NCBI GenBank assembly: GCA_001584585.1
Contig: LSYV01000016.1
Span: 577,752 to 622,942 of the forward strand
Length of the DNA: 45,191 bases
Source of the DNA: Gonium pectorale
Taxonomy: Eukaryota; Chlorophyta; Chlorophyceae; Chlamydomonadales; Volvocaceae
Reading direction: 5' to 3'
Part shown: positions 33,401-42,800 of the stretch, in pieces
Position numbering within the stretch: position 1 is the first letter of the stretch
Layout of the letters: every line of letters starts with the position of its first letter
Notes under the pieces: generated by a model
The model's database searches: none
What the model saw: only the letters and a program-made list of their open reading frames with translations
What the model was told of the DNA's origin: nothing
Translations under genes and position numbers: made by a program

Positions 33401-34946
33401 GTTGCGCCACTGCACAACCCCGCCAGCGCCCGGCGAGCCGTCGGGTCCCGGCGCCCGCGAGCTGTGTTCAGCGATGCGGACCGTGCCGTTCACCAGCGAC
33501 ACGCCAGGCGCGTGGGGCCAGTCGTCCGCCCGGCTGCAGAGACCGGCGACCAGGTTGACGAGGTCGAGTTCACGCAGGACGAGCGTGAGGTCCTGCAGTA
33601 CGACCGTGGCCCCGGCCGGCACTTGGACAAGCGCAGAGGGCGCCAGCGTCGGGAGCGTCAGGCCGGCCTTGGGGCCTAGAGGACTACTGACGTCCTTGAG
33701 GAGGAGAGTCAGAGCGGTCAGTGTGAGCTGCTGGCCTGCGGGGGATTGGGGCCGGTATGTGTAGGGCATGCGCGCAGGGGCGTTGGGGATTCGGCCAAGG
33801 GCCAGGGGGAATGGAGTTGTGCGCTGAAGCGGCAGCAACTGCCTTGTGTGCAGGCTTGTGCTGGGGCGGTGGTGAGGTGCAAGCCAAGCCACGGCCACGG
33901 CCACAGCAATGTGCAGCGAGTGAAGGTGCGGATGGCCGCACGCATCGCCCATATCGGAACAGCTGCTGGCCGTGCCGGTAGTGCTTGCTGTACGGCGCTC
34001 CATTGCACGCGTCCCATGGCCGCAAAGAGCAGCGCGACCGCACTTGATACATCCCATGCCACCGCAACTGCCGACACACAACACCCCAAAGCTGTACCAG
34101 TGGCTCGACATGTCACACTACACACATCGCACCTTCCTTGAGAGCCACAGCCGGCCCTGAAAACATCAGGCTTGCAGACAAGTAATACCACGTAATTGCG
34201 GTGAAATTGTAGCGCTCCGGAGGGGGCTTCGGTTGCTGCTGTGGTGCTTGCGGCGATGGCGGCGCTTGTAGGGGCCTATCTAGGTACGTGGGCGGCGACG
34301 CTGAGGGAGGATCTTCGGGTTGCTTCAGCTCCCCGACCGGCTTGATACCCGGAGTTTCAAGAACAGGGTCCGGGGTTGCGTAGACCAGGTTCGAGGGGGA
34401 TTCACTGGACGCCGTAGCGACGGAGTCAACCTGCACCCCGTCCACGCCACCGCCATCATGGCCGCCGGTGGGAGGGATGGTGACGTCACCCGCGTTCGGC
34501 ACGCCTTTGCCGTTGCGTGGCAACCCGCCCCCAGCCGGTAGAAAGGGTGCTACGCCGCCTGCCACGACCGTGCCGTTGTTGAAGTAAGTGTCGCCTCCCT
34601 CGCGCTTGAGCAAGCTGTCCGGGGTTACACCCCCCATGCCCGCCAACAACAGCGACGTTACGCCGGCGGGGAGGCGCATGGAGCCAGCTTGCTCGCTAGG
34701 AATCACAGAAAGGATTCCGCCGGGCAGCTTCCCGCGCTCCCCCGCGGCCAGCATGCCAGCGACGGTCACGAGCTGGACGTCAAAGTCCACCACGAGGGAC
34801 GCGCTGCATCCGGTCGCCAAGAGCAGCACGAACAGGGCCGTCGATGTCCCGTGGCGTGTGCGGCGCTGCCGCGTGCAGGGACAGCGTAACGGGGCCCACC
34901 CCGACGGCCAGCAGGCACCGGCACTGATGCCGTGGTCACTGCCCAT
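21698..34946 (-). CDS. Gene C: receptor-like TKL protein kinase, complete but with assembly gap
   Basis: Membrane kinase of about 1940 residues, paralogous to B and D. Exons: 34946-34133, 33735-33197, 32385-32090, 31859-31700, 31444-31343, 30628-30494, 30249-30143, about 29885-29638, 29479-29277, 29142-28736, 28342-28125, 27571-27403, 27286-26562, 26182-25958, 25378-25229, 24492-24282, 24056-23799, 23306-23175, 22788-22544, 22262-22089, 22006-21698. Phases agree except at the exon 7/8 junction (30.14-29.89 kb), where no donor/acceptor pair fits cleanly. The signal-peptide core ALFVLLLATGCSAS follows an unusually long basic N-region, so a later start is possible. Ectodomain motifs include LQDLTLVLRELDL, VQLYDLTLVNLP, LTRCTLVLPDEE and LQNVTLVVPEPEWRALVAAV. 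A PPSPPTPPSPPPP spacer and a VTPVAAALAAVGGAVLLL transmembrane helix ending in RRRQQRR precede the kinase. The 20-N gap and duplicated 650 bp lie between exons 2 and 3, where one copy must be ignored. Confidence 0.8.
32278..32928. repeat. Left copy of an assembly-overlap duplication
   Basis: These 651 bp are repeated at 32949-33596, directly across the 20-N gap. They contain the exon 2 end, intron and exon 3 start of gene C. The copy ends at GAGGTCCTGC, which in the right copy continues into unique coding sequence. Identity is essentially complete apart from small indels in the first 110 bp of the right copy. Confidence 0.9.
32929..32948. other. Assembly gap of 20 N
   Basis: A run of exactly 20 N lies inside gene C between two copies of the same sequence. 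The fixed round length and flanking overlap point to a scaffolding placeholder and not to unknown sequence of that size. Confidence 0.98.
32949..33596. repeat. Right copy of the assembly-overlap duplication
   Basis: This copy repeats 32278-32928. Its first 110 bp carry several one- to few-base indels relative to the left copy (CGCAAGACGCC against CGCAAGAACGCC, GATCACACGTACTGG against GATCCAACACCGTACTGG, and an extra G in ATTGGGCTG). These break the exon 3 frame here, while the left copy reads through. That is the pattern of a low-quality contig end. Exon 2 of gene C should be read from this copy and exon 3 from the left one. Confidence 0.9.
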
Positions 34947-35530
34947 CGCGCAGGCGGCTGCCTGGGATTCAGCGTGCGTGTAAGGGCTCCGCAGAAGCAG
35001 CAGAAGCTGCTGTGCGCGCCAGTAAGAGCTCTGTCCTCCGCCTGGGGTCAGTGCTGCCCGAGGACGTGACTATCTGTGCAAATGTAATTTCTAGGCAACA
35101 GCCCATGCAATGGCGTGATTAGGGCGACGCAAAGGGGTTACGCTTTCTGAGCTTTGTTCTTTGTCAGTGATCGTAGACATAAAGCAGCATGAGCAGCATC
35201 ACTGAGCCACTGCAAAATTGACCATCTCGGCGCTCGCCGTCCTCGTCTCCCGTAGACGATCCGTACTTGTGCTTCCGGGCCCGTGCTGTGGATCAGTCCC
35301 AAGCACTGTATTACTTAAGCTAGGATGCTGCTTTTTATATAAGAATACTAGGGCGCATTATGGGATATTAGTATTATTGATGTCCACCTTGCTTCAGCCG
35401 CGAAGTGGCGAACAGGCGGGTGCGAATGGCATTGAAGGCACACACACATATGGAGGGGTCTGAAATGCTCCAGAAAAGAATTGGTCGCTCTGACAATACA
35501 GTGTGAGCTGTGTGACCGCGGCCCGGGGTA
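34947..35530. other. Upstream flank of gene C
   Basis: This is the promoter-side flank of gene C. It is less GC-rich than the genes. Apart from a TATA-like element near 35331-35341 I see no defined site and no gene. Confidence 0.4.
35331..35341 (-). promoter_or_regulatory. TATA-like element upstream of gene C
   Basis: The minus strand reads TATATAAAAAG, a good TATA-box match, about 385 bp upstream of the gene C start codon. The distance would imply a 5' UTR or leader intron of about 350 bp. AT-rich motifs are rare in this GC-rich flank, which gives some weight, but no transcript start is known. Confidence 0.3.
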
Positions 35531-35531
35531 T

Positions 35532-35562
35532 TTACCGCGGGGGGGGGGGGGGATTACCGCGG
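35532..35562. repeat. G14 homopolymer between TTACCGCGG direct repeats
   Basis: The nonamer TTACCGCGG occurs at 35532-35540 and 35554-35562. Its terminal GG merges with a run that makes 14 consecutive G. It lies in the spacer between genes C and D. The run length is likely to be variable and error-prone in sequencing. Confidence 0.7.
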
Positions 35563-36420
35563 ATCGTGCTTTTCTCTTGAACCGCTCATCCAATCGCTAA
35601 GCGCGCCCAGATTTATCATCCTGGTAGCTTTGGGTCCTGCCACTTCAGCTTCGGGGTTGTTCGGCGATGTGGTGACTGTCGCGGTCACGCGGCCCAGGAA
35701 GCCCTGAATTCGGCAGTGTGGACCGCCCGGCCAACAGCTCCAAGCCAGTGCGAGCGATAAAACACAGAAGGCTATAGATACGCAACTCGCATCATCATTG
35801 CGGAGGCGGACAGTTGGGGCTTGTATGATATGGGCTGGCGCCCGCGGCTGTGGGTACTGACCCAGGGCAAACCAGTGCTCCCATTGACTTTCAGAAATTA
35901 TCCTCTAGTATTTTGGGACGCGTGTGGTAGATAAGATACGTTGAAGGAGCAGTGTGTGCAGTCGGACAGGTAGGTTCGCACGCCCATACATGCAGGTCGG
36001 GTTAGCGCATGGCCACGGACAGAGGGTCAACCTAGCGACTTGTGGCGTACCAACCAATGCCATAGATCATACTACTGGCCGCGGAGCTGCGGCGGAAACA
36101 CGTCCCTCGGCGTGCACACGTGCACTTCTGTGGTACGTATAATATCGTAGAGGTTCATCTCCCTGCCGGATGGCGGTATGGGATAGATCGGCGTGTCCAA
36201 AAAGAGAGATAAGCAGTAATACCCCCCTCTGCCAGAAAACCTGGAATTTTACCCCGATCGCGCGGTCAAATATTGTGGTGCCGTCTGTGCAGCTGGCTTG
36301 ACCGCGTCACTATGACGACTTACAAGGCTAACACTTCCGCTAGATGGGTTCGTATTTGGTTGCGTAGCCGATGTATGCGACGCTTCCAACGCTGACCCCC
36401 GCGCGTGCCCTCGCGCTGAT
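35563..36420. other. Intergenic spacer; one short dispersed repeat only
   Basis: No gene is recognised here. Positions 36158-36200 carry the second copy of the CTCCCTGCCGGATGGCGG-centred repeat seen at 1360-1411, in the same orientation. Confidence 0.4.
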
Positions 36421-36432
36421 ACCCCGGGCCAC

Positions 36433-36700
36433 CTGTACGTGCAGGAGGTGCAGGCGATCGCAAAGCCCGAAACTGTATTCCAATAGTGTCTGTGCGTCCA
36501 GTAATACATGTGGACAGGCTGCTGAGTCGAGGAAACCGAAGGGAAACGTGAAACCAAAGGATAACGTGATGGTAAGTGAGGGCAAAGCCCTACCTTGCCC
36601 GCCCGCATCGGCCATCGGGTCCGTGCCCAGCAGCTCCTGAATGCCCTGCAGCCCCAACTTCCATCCTGAGAGCAACCCGATGTGGCGCTCCAGCCTCAAA
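36433..36700 (-). other. Two phase-compatible exon-like segments of an unrecognised gene
   Basis: On the minus strand, about 36700-36593 reads LERHIGLLSGWKLGLQGIQE followed by LLGTDPMADAGGQ and a GTAGGG donor in phase 1. A CTCAGCAG acceptor at 36519 opens 36518-36433, which continues in the matching phase with CPHVLLDAQTLLEYSFGLCD and RLHLLHVQ up to a GTGGCC donor. The composition is that of a helical cytosolic protein and does not resemble the receptor family. No further exon was found on either side, so it is either a fragment or part of a gene whose other exons I cannot see. Confidence 0.3.
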
Positions 36701-37207
36701 ACATCACCGGCCAGGCGCGTACACAAGTGTAACGAACCGAGCCAACACAAAGACGAAGCAATCGCCCGTCAGCTCGCGCGCTTAAGTTGCACGCTCGCCT
36801 CGCGCTTTCCTATCCGCAGCTTTGTGTTGAAGAACACGCTGTCACCAATGGCGCCCGCCAATGAGGTCAGGTGGGCAGCCCATTGAGGCGCAGGATGCAT
36901 GACCATGATCTCATTCCGTCCCATTCTTTCGACTGCCTGCGCTATGTGTGGCACTTGCGCACCAGCGCATGCAAGGCGCACCATTCATGCTGCCGTGCTC
37001 TCCCAGGCCCCACCCTTCTGTAATGGAACAATTCTTCAGTACAGCTAAGATGCTTTGATGTTACCTTCTCCCCGCTCTCGTGACCGGACGGCTTAGATGT
37101 CGCTGAGCATTGAATCCCCCGCCGCCGGGCAACTATGAGCATGGCGCCGCGCTGCCGCCGCCGCTGTAATGCGTAGCAGCGCTGCCTTCGCTGGCGTCGC
37201 TTCAAAT

Positions 37208-39820
37208 TCACCCGTGGCTTCCCGCGCCGCCGCTGGGGCCGCCGCTTTCCGTGCAGCTGCCATGCAGCTGCACACTTCCCAGCGGGACCGAGTCAGACGT
37301 GTCGCCCACCTCGGTGCTGATGCCGTGGAACTCGTACATGAGGTGCGTCACGATGTCGGCAAAGGTGGGCCGGCTGCGGGGGTCCTCCAACAGGCACGCC
37401 GCCACCAGCCGGCCGTACGTGTGGTCGGGAGTCACCAGAATATCCTGCAGCCGGTACGGCAGACGCATCAGCGTAGCCGAGGGTGTGGCGCCACAGGACG
37501 CGCAAGAAGAGAGCTGGACGGCAATGTGGCTAACGGTTAACCGTTGACGACGGGTTCACACATTGATGGGTGGGCGAATGTGCGGCTCACCTCAAGCAGA
37601 GAGGTGCAGAGCCACCGGTACGTATTGAGCTGGTCGGAGGCTGCCAGCATTGTACTGTAGACCCTTGCGATGTCCTCCAGCGCACAGCCGTAATAGAACT
37701 CGACAAGCATTATCCCAAAAGACCACACGTCGGAGCGAGGGGACAGCTGTCCGTTCGTCACCACCTGGGCGGGATGAGCGCACAACAAGCGTCACCGCTA
37801 GGCAGACAGGCAGGCAGGCGGAGCAGGGCGGTCAGTCGGTAGACCCACGCGAAACCTGCCAGCGGGTCGATGCAGATCACCATGGTTGTAAACAGCGTCC
37901 GCAAATTATGCTTCGCGATATATCTCCATACCACACCGCTACAGCCAACTACAGCCACCCGTAGCAGGTGCCTCACACGCCTTCCGTTGGCCTTCTCTCC
38001 TGGCCCTCGCCCCTGGCCCCCTCCTCCGACCCACTTCCCTAGCCCTGACTTGCCTCTGGCGCGCTCCTCGCGGGAGTGCCGTGGAAACGCTGCGACGCGT
38101 GCGTGGCGCCCTCCGCCAGCGGCAGGCTCAGACCGAAGTCCGCCACCTTGGCAGTCAGCTGGGGCAGCGCAGAGCCCGGCTCTGGACACGAAGGCGGTGT
38201 GCCCGCTGATGCACCTTCCCCAGATGGGGCGTACATTGGACCAATGCACTCCTTGGACGCCGCCGCTTCAGCGCTAACCGACTGGAGCAGGACGTTATCT
38301 GCCGGAAGGATGGGGTCTGTAAGCACCCGGCTGAGCTGTGCTGTAGGACTGGCTTCGGCGAGCCGATGGGATCCGAAGATATCACAAACCGTGTAAACAT
38401 AGACGCTCCAGCTTCAGCGCAACCGCTGCTTACGATCTGATGGACTCGCTCCCTCCGAACCGGTATGTTAAGGCACTCACCCGGCTTGAGGTCTCCGTGG
38501 ACTATGTTGCAGCTGTGCACGTGCTGCATTCCAAGGGCCACGTCCAGGGCCAGGCGCAGGGCGAGCAGACGAAGGGATCCGCTTTTTCGAATGCTCCCCG
38601 CCATGCCTTGCGCTGCGGGGAGAGGGGCAACGAAAGGCCCCGCCGAGGCAGGCACCTAACTCCGGCCATTCACCGCTTGAGGCCATATGCAGTTTATAAG
38701 AGATCATGTAGTGCCCATCAAACCACGGGCCATGTAACAGGCAGGCTAGCGTGGTGTCTGGGACCCCGTTTGGGTATGTCCACTGGTGACGGCGGCTGCA
38801 CGGCAGCGGGAGCAAGGGTGGCGCCGCAATGCCCTGCCGCTTATTGATGTGATTGGCGTGGGCCATTCCCGATCCGTCGCCTTGCGTGACCCCACGTAAA
38901 GCCTCAGATCCTTACCTATCCTCGCTGCGACCCGCGAGGACCAGTCTGCGACCCGCGCGCCCAGCGCCTAGTACGTCATGACCCTGTTGCCGGCCTGGGC
39001 CGCGCACCGCCCGCGACGCCCATCCTCCCGTGCCCCATGCCCCCTCCCCGCCGATGGGCGCATCCCGCTGGCAGCTGGCTCATCGCCTCAAGGCCACGTC
39101 CTGTACTCACACAGCGCCTTCCTCAGCGTGCCGCCATTGCACAGCTCCTGCACAATGTTGAGCCGGTACGCCTCAGTTCCCGCCTCCTCTTGGTACGCTT
39201 CGTTCTCCGTGGCGGTGTACATGGTCTCATCGTCGGCCATGCCCGCACTCGCGCCCATCCAATCGCCCACCGCCACCGCACCGGCACCGGCTAGTGAAGG
39301 TCCGTCCTGACCCATACTCCTTACGGCGGGCGACGGCTGTTCCACCAGCGGTGTCAACCCGTATGTGTACGTCGCTGTGGGTGTCAAGTTCAAACGGACG
39401 GGCTTGGCAGAGGATTTGTCAGGGGGGCCGGCAGCTAGACACCAAAACCTACACACGTGGTGTTGCCCCTCCGTTCGCGCTCTCACTCCCGTTCGTTGTA
39501 CTAGCGCAGCCACGTCGTAAAGGAAACACCTCTCCGGCCTGTGCCTTACGAACAAAGCCAGCGCAGCATCCAGGCCATCGCGTCCCCAGCAGCCGTCAGC
39601 CGCACCCACCCACTACGTTGGGGTGCGCCATGCTCATAGAGATGGCCGCCTCGAGCACAGCCCGCTGTCGGGCGCGGCCCTCCTTGTCGACCGTCGCCTC
39701 CGGCACGATCAGCGTCTTGATGGCGGCAGGGAGGCCGCGCCAGATGCCCCGGTACACAACGCCAAATGCGCCACTCCCGAGCATGCCGAACAACTCCAGC
39801 TCTGCGTCCTGAAGACCGGC
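37208..39820 (-). other. Kinase-coding block of gene D
   Basis: Glycine loop GSGAFGVVY, lysine in AAIKTLIVPEA, hinge NIVQELCNGGTL, IVHGDLKP then DNVLL across an intron, KVADFGLSLPLAEGATHAS, GTPARSAPE, DVWSFGIMLVEFYYGCALED and RSRPTFADIV are all present. The aromatic residue before APE is missing, as in C. The exon with APE also ends in a GC donor (GAG then GCAAGT, 38054). The first ten codons of the last exon differ from C through a pair of compensating one-base indels. Confidence 0.82.
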
Positions 39821-42800
39821 CTGCGCAGCGGAATGCGCGGTATGCCCACGGTTAGACTTCTGGCCTTCCCGGCGGAGCGAGCCGTGCCGAAAACAAGCCA
39901 CACGCCGCGCAGGGCACGGACGGCACCACGGCGCACAGCAAGCGAGCCGCTCGATTCTGTCCCAAACCCCTGGCCATGGTGCAGTGCAGCAGGAGTTCGT
40001 TCCTGGCCATACAGTGCGCTGCAGGGGTGAAAGGCGGCCCGTCCCCTCTCTGGCCCGTCCCAACCAAGGCAAGCGCATCAAACGCCTGCGCACTCGCGCG
40101 CACCAACAAAGCAAGCCAGCCAGCCCACGCTTCACATCGCATAGGGGCCATCCGCGCTGACTGTTGGAGCACAAGGCCCACCCCGCTACACGCGCGCTCC
40201 CTGGATCCACCGCAGACCGCAGGCCCGTACTCCCCGCCCCAGAGAGCTGCCTTCCTCAGTACAGCATATGCGTCCCTCGCCTGACGCTTCTCCACACTGC
40301 CCTACTGTCAACCGGTATCTTCACAAAGTCCGTCGGCACACCCTCGTCCATCGCCTCGCCAGGTTCATGCAACCTACAACCGTTCAAATGCCTTGCTGCG
40401 ATCGGGCCAAGTTGCGCTTTTCCTTCGTGTTCTGGGCCTGACGGCTAAACAAGGATGTTATACCCACTCTGCTGTGGCGGGTCGGGAGCTGATAGGCTCT
40501 TGTGACCTGAAGCTCCTCTGTGGGAGTCTCTGATCTGTATCCAATAAGTATTATCTTATCATCCAGCGCAGCGCCGCCAGCCTCTCACTGGGCAGGCACT
40601 TTGCTCATCGTGGACACTCTGACCCGCTGTGCCCACACCACACAACCCGCCCGCCCCCCTCATGCGCACCTGGAGCGCCCGTATGGCACCGGACAGATCG
40701 TCCTTCCTGCCGGCGGTGCACCATCGCCGTTGCGGCGCCGTGGCCCCATCCGCGCCCTCCTCTCCACCACCGCTGTGCGGCCGCCCGACCCGGTCACGCA
40801 AGTCGCAGAAATACACCTGCGATGGTGGCGGTGGCGGCGGGGTGATACCAGGCGGAGTCGCTTAAGGACTTGCACTGCCCGGACCATCAGTGGTCCGACA
40901 CGGGGTGGCGGCGGCAACGGCTCGGAAAACAGGTGGCGGCGCATGATGGAATGGCACCTCCTCGGCCGTGTGGTAACCCTTCGGTGAAGGAACAGCATAA
41001 CCGCCACATGCGTAACCCCTGCTGCGCCGCGCCGCCCTTTTCAGCACACTGTCCCTCAGCCCCACTCACGTCCATGCCGTGCAGGAGCGCCCTCTCCACA
41101 TCCGCCGAAGAATGCATCGCATCGTCCGGCTTGGCCCCTGCAGCGACGCTGCCGTCGGCTCTGGCGCTGGTAGCCTGAAGCTGTGTCCATGACGGGTGGC
41201 TCCCGGGGCCAAAGCTCACCAGCCGCCGGTCGACATGGCGGCTGGCGGCAGACAACCCGCGGAGCAACGCCTGCCTGACGGCGCTCAGATTGGCCTGACG
41301 GCAACACACATGGGCCACAGGGTCCACAGTTCATTAGGAAATGGCGGCGGCTCTGACTTCAGCGCCTGGCCTTAGAGCTTGTGCGGATGGCCGTAACTGA
41401 CCAGCTCGCTATGGGGGCTGTCTTTGTGCGTCGGGAGATTGCAGACCACATCAATGGATGACAGGTGGAAGCGGGACCAGCTGGGGCAGGAGCTGCGAGA
41501 TCGCGCGCCTGGAGTTCGTGCAGCGGCATTCGCGGCCGCTGGCTGCTACTCCAAACCTGCTCTGATTTCAAGCGATGGAGATCACAAAGGCTCGATCCAT
41601 TCGGCAGCCACATGGTGATCACTGCCTAGCAGTTCTCCGGAGGGCGGACCTGCAGACGGCGGCCCTTCGGCGGGTTGCACCACACACCTGCGCAGCGCTG
41701 CTGCTATGGAGGATCAGGTGGCTCTCGTCGGTGGTGGTGATTGGAGTTGCGTCGACCAGTAGCTCCGCGCCCTTGGGCGGCCCCAGGGCCGGCAGTCGGC
41801 CTGACGCCGTGCCACCGTCCATCTCTATGGCCACGGCACCATTCCCCATTGTCAATGGTCCCCCCCTGTTGCCGTTCGAGATCTCGCCAATGTACAGCAG
41901 GGACGAGCCCGCACGGGGTCCACATGACAGCCATTGCTTGGAGTTGCCCGCCGGTGTCCTCGACGCCAGCGCCGCGCCGGGTCCGGATCCTGTGGCGGCA
42001 CTGTCGGCTGCGTCACCTGGTAGCGGCTCGCCCTTTGCGCGCGGTATCCGCCGCTGTTGGCGCCGCCGGAGGCATGCGGCCCCGGCCATGACGGTGCCGA
42101 GCAACAAGACTGCGCCCCCCACAGCCGCCAGTGCAGCCGCCACAGGCGTGACCCAGGCGCTGCGGCCGCTCCCGGTCGCGGACCCGCCCGGCGCCGCGCC
42201 TGGTACTGCGGTACCGGGCAGGAGCGCAGCCCCAGCAGGGATGGCAGGCGGCGGGGACAAGCTGCGCTCTGTTCGCAGCGGTGGCGATGGCGGCAGCGGC
42301 GGCTGTTCCACGCTGCCCTCCAGCGGCGATGGCGCGGAGCCAAACATAATGCGGCCGGCCGGAAGGTCCATATCTGTCGGGTGAGGGCAGAGGTGTGGAG
42401 AAGAGGGGAGAGGAGGGGAGCGGAGGGCAGCGGCTCCCGCTGTGTGCAACGTGGTGCCCGCCCCCTACACCAGGGACCGGAGAGGAGATTGAAGGAGAGA
42501 AAGGGAGGGAAGCGGAGGTGATCCCACAGATACCGTTGATGGAGATGCGGTGCCCGGCCTGGAACCAGCGCGCCCCACCTGCTAGTCCTTTGTACGGCAG
42601 GTCCAAGGGGCCGTACGGCAGCAACCTGGCGCCCGGCGGCGCGTCGTCCGGCAATCGGAATGTGATGGTGACGTTGGTTCCCTCCCAGCCGTAGTGGCGG
42701 GCCACCGCCAGGACCAGGATGCCCGAGGAGGGGTCGTAGGACAGGGGCTGCGCGCGGAGCGATCGGGCACACACGGAGCGGGCGTGGGGAGGGTGGCTTG

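Noticed and set aside
32379..34111. A second, tandemly repeated ectodomain exon in gene C
   Set aside because: The repeat is bounded by a 20-N gap and has contig-end errors, so it is best explained as an assembly overlap.
36340..36518. Possible nucleotide-cyclase C-terminus (ARARAGVSVGSVAYIG)
   Set aside because: The similarity to the cyclase GIHTGPV motif is superficial. The catalytic metal and base-binding residues are absent, and a splice donor precedes the segment.
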